Source: Hamadaea sp013361475 (GTDB taxonomy: Bacteria; Actinomycetota; Actinomycetes; Mycobacteriales; Micromonosporaceae). From it: a stretch of 64,000 nucleotides of DNA. The position numbers and the translations under genes were made by a program. The stretch lies in contig NZ_JBFAHM010000001.1 in NCBI RefSeq assembly GCF_040654195.1, positions 248,001 to 312,000 of the forward strand. The letters are read 5' to 3'. Of this stretch, positions 60,218 through 64,000 are shown in pieces (the first letter of the stretch is position 1; every line of letters starts with the position of its first letter). Under the pieces are notes generated by a model. The model did no database searches. It was not told the DNA's origin and saw only the letters and a list, made by a program, of their open reading frames with translations.

Positions 60218-61920
60218 CGCAGGCCCGGCTGCTGGGTGGCAGGTACCAGGTCGGCGAGCTGCTCGGCTACGGCGGCATGGCGGAAGTGCACCGCGGGCGC
60301 GATCTGCGCCTCGGCCGGGACGTCGCGATCAAGATGCTCCGCACCGACCTCGCCCGGGACAACACCTTCCAGATGCGCTTCCGGCGGGAGGCGCAGAACG
60401 CGGCCGCCCTGAACCACCCGGCGATCGTCGCCGTCTACGACACCGGCGAGGAGCGCGCGCCGACCGGTGAGGCCCTGCCCTACATCGTCATGGAGTTCGT
60501 GCCGGGCCGGACGCTCAAGGAGGTGCTCGCCGCCGAAGGGCGGCTGATGCCCCGCCGGGCGCTGGAGATCACCGGCGACATCTGCGCCGCCATCGAGTTC
60601 AGCCACCGGCACGGCATCATCCACCGCGACATCAAGCCCGGCAACGTCATGCTGACGCCGCAGGGGCAGGTCAAGGTGATGGACTTCGGCATCGCCCGGG
60701 CCCTGGCCAGCGGAGCCACGACGATGACGCAGACGTCGGCCGTCATCGGCACCGCGCAGTATCTGTCGCCTGAGCAGGCCCGGGGCGAGGCCGTCGACGC
60801 CCGATCCGACGTGTACGCCACTGGCTGCGTACTCTTCGAGCTTCTGTGCGGGCATCCGCCGTTCGTCGGCGACTCGCCCGTCGCCGTCGCGTACCAGCAT
60901 GTTCGCGAAGACCCGCCGCCGCCCTCGAACAGCAACCGGGACGTCACGCCGGACATCGACGCGGTCGTCCTGAAGGCGCTGGCCAAGAACCCCGCGAACC
61001 GCTACCAGTCCGCCGCGGAGATGCGCGCGGACCTGCTTCGGGCGGCGAACGGGCGGCCGGTGCTGGCGACGCCCGTGATGCGCGAGGACGAGACGCTGCC
61101 GCTGAACGCGCCGACCGCGCGCGTCGCCACCGGGCGCAACGGAGCCCGAGTCGGTACGCCCAAGCGCAAGAAGACGTCGGGCGCGGTGATCGCGCTGCTG
61201 TCGTTCCTCGGCGTGCTCGCGGTGATCGCCGTGACCGTCGGCCTGGTGCTCCTCAACCAGCCCAAACGGATCGGTGTGCCGTCCGTGCTGGGCAAGACGT
61301 ACGCCGAGGCCCAGTCGGAGCTGACCGCACTCGGCTTCAAGACCAGTCCCGGCGAGCCGATCACCAGCGACTCCTGCGACAAGGACAAGGTCACCGACCA
61401 GACGCCGAAGGGCGGCCAGAAGGCCGACGCGAACTCCACCGTGACGCTGCGCGTCTGCACCGGTCCGGGCCAGGTCCAGGTGCCGAACCTGGACGGTCTC
61501 ACCAGGACGAGCGCGGAGCAGCTGTTGACCCAGTTCGGTCTGGAGCCCGACTTCAAGCCGGTGGACAGCGACAAGCCGGCCGACTCGGTGATCTCCTACA
61601 GCCCCGGGAAGGGCACGACGGTGGAGAAGGGCTCCAAGGTCGTGGTCCAGATCTCCAAGGGCAACCGGGTGGTCGTCCCCAACGTCGTGGGCATGCCGGA
61701 ACAGCAGGCCTGCACCAGGATCAAGGAGGCTGGCCTCACCTGCAAGATCGAGCAGGGTAAGGCGGTCACCGATCCTGCCAAGGACGGCCTGGTGAGCAGC
61801 CAAAGCCCCAAGAAGGACACGGTCGTCGACAAGAACACCACCGTCACGATCAAGGTCGACTACCTCGAGGAGACCAACCCCTCCGAGACGGCGTCGCCCA
61901 CCCCGACGACGACGGGCTGA
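60214..61920 (+). CDS. pknB: Ser/Thr protein kinase PknB with three PASTA domains
   Basis: 568 residues: kinase domain with GYGGMAEVHRG, VAIK (Lys40), HRDIKPGNVML, DFGIARA; an activation loop with TTMTQT, matching the autophosphorylated Thr pair; membrane helix (VIALLSFLGVLAVIAVTVGLVLL, about 328-350); and three extracellular PASTA domains (starting IGVPSVLGKT, VQVPNLDGLT, VVVPNVVGMP). Mycobacterial PknB has four PASTA domains. The Ser/Thr/Pro tail ends TPTTTG. Last gene of the operon. Confidence 0.96.
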   Translation: MTQARLLGGRYQVGELLGYGGMAEVHRGRDLRLGRDVAIKMLRTDLARDNTFQMRFRREAQNAAALNHPAIVAVYDTGEERAPTGEALPYIVMEFVPGRTLKEVLAAEGRLMPRRALEITGDICAAIEFSHRHGIIHRDIKPGNVMLTPQGQVKVMDFGIARALASGATTMTQTSAVIGTAQYLSPEQARGEAVDARSDVYATGCVLFELLCGHPPFVGDSPVAVAYQHVREDPPPPSNSNRDVTPDIDAVVLKALAKNPANRYQSAAEMRADLLRAANGRPVLATPVMREDETLPLNAPTARVATGRNGARVGTPKRKKTSGAVIALLSFLGVLAVIAVTVGLVLLNQPKRIGVPSVLGKTYAEAQSELTALGFKTSPGEPITSDSCDKDKVTDQTPKGGQKADANSTVTLRVCTGPGQVQVPNLDGLTRTSAEQLLTQFGLEPDFKPVDSDKPADSVISYSPGKGTTVEKGSKVVVQISKGNRVVVPNVVGMPEQQACTRIKEAGLTCKIEQGKAVTDPAKDGLVSSQSPKKDTVVDKNTTVTIKVDYLEETNPSETASPTPTTTG

Positions 61921-61934
61921 TCAGGCCGTAGGGC

Positions 61935-62597
61935 TCAAGCGGCGAAGGCGGCCAGGCGACGCTCGTCGACCTCGGCCGCCAGCGCCTTCGCCGGCTCCAG
62001 CGCGTCGGGGAAGCCGCAGGCGGCGAGCCAGTTCGCCAGCATGAGGTGACCGCCCTCGGTGAGCACGGACTCCGGGTGGAACTGGACACCTTCGATCGGC
62101 AGCGTCCGATGCCGCATGGCCATCACGACGCCGCGGCCGCCGTCCGGGGCGACCGTCCAGCCGGTCACCTCGATCTCGTCCGGCAGCGTCGACTCCACGA
62201 CCGCCAGCGAGTGGTAGCGGGTCGCGGTGAACGGCTCCGGCAACCCCTCGAGTACGCCGACGTTCAGGTGCGTCACGAGCGACGTCTTGCCGTGCAGCAA
62301 CTCCGGAGCGCGGTTCACCGTCGCCCCGAAGGCCGCCCCGAAGGCCTGATGCCCCAGGCATACGCCGAAGATGGGCACGTCGCCGCCGCACTCGCGCAGG
62401 ACGTCGAGGCAGATCCCCGCGCTCTCCGGCGCACCCGGGCCGGGGGAGAGCAGGATGCCGTCCGCCCCGAGCCGGGCCGCTTCGGCGACCGAGATCTCGT
62501 CGTTGCGGCGTACGTCGCACTCCACGCCCAACTGGCCGAGGTACTGGACGAGGTTGTAGACGAACGAGTCGTAGTTGTCGATCACGAGAACGCGCAT
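61935..62597 (-). CDS. Glutamine amidotransferase of anthranilate/aminodeoxychorismate synthase
   Basis: 220-residue class I glutamine amidotransferase: IDNYDSFVYNLVQYLG, SPGPGAPE, the nucleophile in FGVCLGHQAFG, HGKTS, YHSL and the His-Glu pair in GVQFHPESVLTEGG. It supplies ammonia to a chorismate-using partner (TrpE or PabB) not in this window; the mycobacterial gene in this place is called trpG and the streptomycete one pabA. ATG 62597, GGGG upstream; convergent with pknB. Confidence 0.93.
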   Translation of the reverse strand: MRVLVIDNYDSFVYNLVQYLGQLGVECDVRRNDEISVAEAARLGADGILLSPGPGAPESAGICLDVLRECGGDVPIFGVCLGHQAFGAAFGATVNRAPELLHGKTSLVTHLNVGVLEGLPEPFTATRYHSLAVVESTLPDEIEVTGWTVAPDGGRGVVMAMRHRTLPIEGVQFHPESVLTEGGHLMLANWLAACGFPDALEPAKALAAEVDERRLAAFAA

Positions 62598-62599
62598 GG

Positions 62600-62869
62600 T
62601 CACCCCACCGTGGTCGGAATCGGAACCGAGGTCGCCGACGGGTCGACGGAGTGCGTGGGCACCGTGTTGTTCGTCTCGGTGTCGTACGGGATCACGTCCT
62701 GGCCGGGGACGATCTCGCCGACCTGGACGTCGTCGAACGGCAGCAGCGGTTCGGCCCAGGGGAACGCGAAGAACCACATCAAGGCGCACAGACCGGCGAC
62801 GGCGGCCACGCTCGTCGAAATCCGGACCCACAGCGGTCCCGGCAGGTGGCGCCAGATCCACGCGTACAT
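62600..62869 (-). CDS. Small single-pass membrane protein between sortase and pabA/trpG
   Basis: 89 residues: MYAWIWRHLPGPLWVR, one membrane helix (STSVAAVAGLCALMWFFAFP), then an extracytoplasmic tail WAEPLLPFDDVQVGEI... ending Thr/Pro/Val-rich. It is conserved at this place in actinobacteria. Start 4 bases after the sortase stop, end 2 bases from the next ATG, so one operon. Function unknown. Confidence 0.8.
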   Translation of the reverse strand: MYAWIWRHLPGPLWVRISTSVAAVAGLCALMWFFAFPWAEPLLPFDDVQVGEIVPGQDVIPYDTETNNTVPTHSVDPSATSVPIPTTVG

Positions 62870-62873
62870 CTGC

Positions 62874-64000
62874 TCAGCCCTTCAATTCCGCGGGGGGACC
62901 GTCGGCCCGGGGCCGCTCGGATCCGTCGACCAGGGCGGCGTGAATGATCAGCCGCTGGTAATTGTCCCACTTGGGATTGCAGGTGGTCAGGGTCAGGAAC
63001 CGGTCCAGGGAGACGGTCGGGTTGCCCGGCGTGACCTTGTCGTTGGTCGACTTGGCCGCCGCCTTCACCTCCGGCGGGTTCGGCGACACCACCTCGACCT
63101 GGGTCGGTTTGACGATCCGGGTCTTCACCACCGCGTAGACGTACCAGGTGGTCCGGGTCTCCACCACGATCTTGTCGCCGACCTGAAGTTTGTCCAGATC
63201 CCAGAAGACCGAGCGCATCCGGTGGCCGGCCATGGCGAAGTTGCCGTCCTGGCCGGGCATCGCGCTCTTCGGGTAGTGCCCGGGGGCGTACCGGATGTCG
63301 GCCGGGGTGACGCCCTGGACCACGACCCAGTGCTTGTTCAGCCGGGGGATGTAGAGCCGGGCGATCGCGTCGCCGGGCGGCGCGGCCAGCGTGTTCGTGG
63401 CGGTGCTGGCGCTCGGCGTCGGCGTCGGGTTGTCCCAGGCCTGGGCGAGCTGCTGATTGAGGTCGCTCTGGTGCGAGTCGACGATCGCCGCCTTGCCCCA
63501 CACCTCATACGCCGCGAACAGCAGGAGCACCAGCCCACACGTGATGAGCAGCTCACCCGTCGTCCGCAGGGTGGTCCGGATCACCGATCCGACGGTGACC
63601 CGGGTGTAGTCCGCGTACGCCGAGGCGTAGACGTCCTTGCGCCGGACGGCACGGATCGGTGCGCCCGAGTCGTCCCGGTCCCGCGGCGGCTTGCCGGGCT
63701 CGGCCGGGTCGCTCGGGTCGGCCGGAAGAACGTCGGGGATCTTGCCGATCAGCGAGGTCTCGTCGATCCGGGGGATGACCGCGGTGGCGTCGGCGGCCGG
63801 GATACGCGGAATGGTCGCCGTGGCATCGGCCGCCGGGATACGCGGAATCGTCGCCGTGGCGTCGTCGGCGACGGGCTGACCGCTGACGGGCTGACTGCTG
63901 ACGGGCTGACTGCTGACGGGCTGACTGCTGACGGGCTGACCACTGACGGGCTGACCACTGACGGGCTGACCACTGACGGGCGCAGCGCTGACGGGGGCCG
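62874..64000 (-). CDS. Class E sortase with repeat-rich cytoplasmic N-terminus (5' end beyond window)
   Basis: Transpeptidase that anchors surface proteins. The catalytic domain shows NFAMAGHRM (His), LTTCNPKWDNYQRLIIHA (Cys and Arg; TCNP is typical for class E), with a membrane helix (GELLITCGLVLLLFAAYEVW) before it. A GTG at 63584 looks like a start, but the frame stays open with sensible protein from there to the window edge. It reads back through APIRAVRRKDVYASAYADY, Asp/Pro-rich IPRI-type repeats and then pentapeptide QPVSG/QPVSS repeats. So the true start lies outside, and at least 138 more residues of cytoplasmic tail belong to it. Confidence 0.88.
   Translation of the reverse strand, partial: APVSAAPVSGQPVSGQPVSGQPVSSQPVSSQPVSSQPVSGQPVADDATATIPRIPAADATATIPRIPAADATAVIPRIDETSLIGKIPDVLPADPSDPAEPGKPPRDRDDSGAPIRAVRRKDVYASAYADYTRVTVGSVIRTTLRTTGELLITCGLVLLLFAAYEVWGKAAIVDSHQSDLNQQLAQAWDNPTPTPSASTATNTLAAPPGDAIARLYIPRLNKHWVVVQGVTPADIRYAPGHYPKSAMPGQDGNFAMAGHRMRSVFWDLDKLQVGDKIVVETRTTWYVYAVVKTRIVKPTQVEVVSPNPPEVKAAAKSTNDKVTPGNPTVSLDRFLTLTTCNPKWDNYQRLIIHAALVDGSERPRADGPPAELKG
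63871..63990. repeat. 15-bp tandem repeat in the sortase N-terminal coding region
   Basis: Eight consecutive 15-mers ACGGGCTGAC[TC][GA]CTG (the last diverged) coding QPVSG or QPVSS on the minus strand. Upstream toward 63780 a longer repeat of about 33-36 bp codes ATATIPRIPAAD twice. Confidence 0.92.

Noticed and set aside
63871..63990. CRISPR-like or regulatory repeat at the window end
   Set aside because: 15-bp units are in frame with the sortase gene and code for pentapeptides.

Overview
This is a high-G+C chromosome segment that starts in the replication origin of an actinobacterium. The order oriC, dnaN, gnd, recF, dciA (DUF721), gyrB, gyrA, DUF3566 gene, tRNA-Ile, DLW-39-type mini-gene, tRNA-Ala, followed later by fhaA-fhaB-pstP-rodA-pbpA-pknA-pknB convergent to a pabA/trpG-type gene and a class E sortase gene, is typical of Actinobacteria. 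The gnd gene between dnaN and recF, the frequent GTG starts and the protein styles point to Micromonosporaceae or a close relative. This placement is inferred from synteny; no 16S gene is present.

Layout. 1-585: oriC with about ten DnaA boxes. 586-10561: replication and topology core. 10669-11042: two tRNA genes with a 42-residue membrane mini-protein between them. 11001-12768: remnant of a tRNA-Ala-integrated element bounded by 51-bp direct repeats, holding a truncated tyrosine integrase and one small unknown gene. 12764-20416: envelope and stress genes (DUF998 membrane protein, a 703-residue secreted repeat protein, two ECF sigma factors each followed by a membrane-anchored partner, a FrnE-like DsbA protein, an SGNH hydrolase). 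20478-25160: HSP90-family ATPase coupled to a 956-residue helical-repeat protein. 25157-28070 and 33677-36403: two blocks that together look like leucine/isovalerate catabolism (TetR regulator, biotin carboxylase, HMG-CoA lyase; carboxyltransferase, acyl-CoA dehydrogenase), tied together by AACG-NN-CGTT operator-like palindromes. Between them lie a secreted protein, a protein with five chaplin-like domains, a flotillin/NfeD pair and a PIG-V-like membrane glycosyltransferase. 36475-44018: MmpL transporter, HTH-NB-ARC-TPR regulator, two PASTA-type membrane proteins and a polytopic membrane protein. 44422-52691: GCS2 ligase, CapA-like phosphatase, an XRE/DUF397 pair, small unknown genes, a WecB/TagA glycosyltransferase coupled to an SDR epimerase, and tRNA-Leu. 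52932-61920: the growth and division signalling operon, with overlapping or nearly abutting genes. 61935-64000: pabA/trpG, a small membrane protein and a sortase gene that runs off the window.

The most notable points beyond gene naming are: the element scar that appears to have replaced the 3' end of tRNA-Ala; the split catabolic regulon sharing one palindrome class; two-tier palindromes, one of them inside the mmpL reading frame; two decayed tandem arrays of about 27 bp that copy the stop-codon region of the upstream gene; a five-domain chaplin-like protein whose last domain lacks the core cysteines; and a sortase N-terminal repeat extension that is open to the window edge. No CRISPR array, intact prophage, IS element or biosynthetic cluster was seen.
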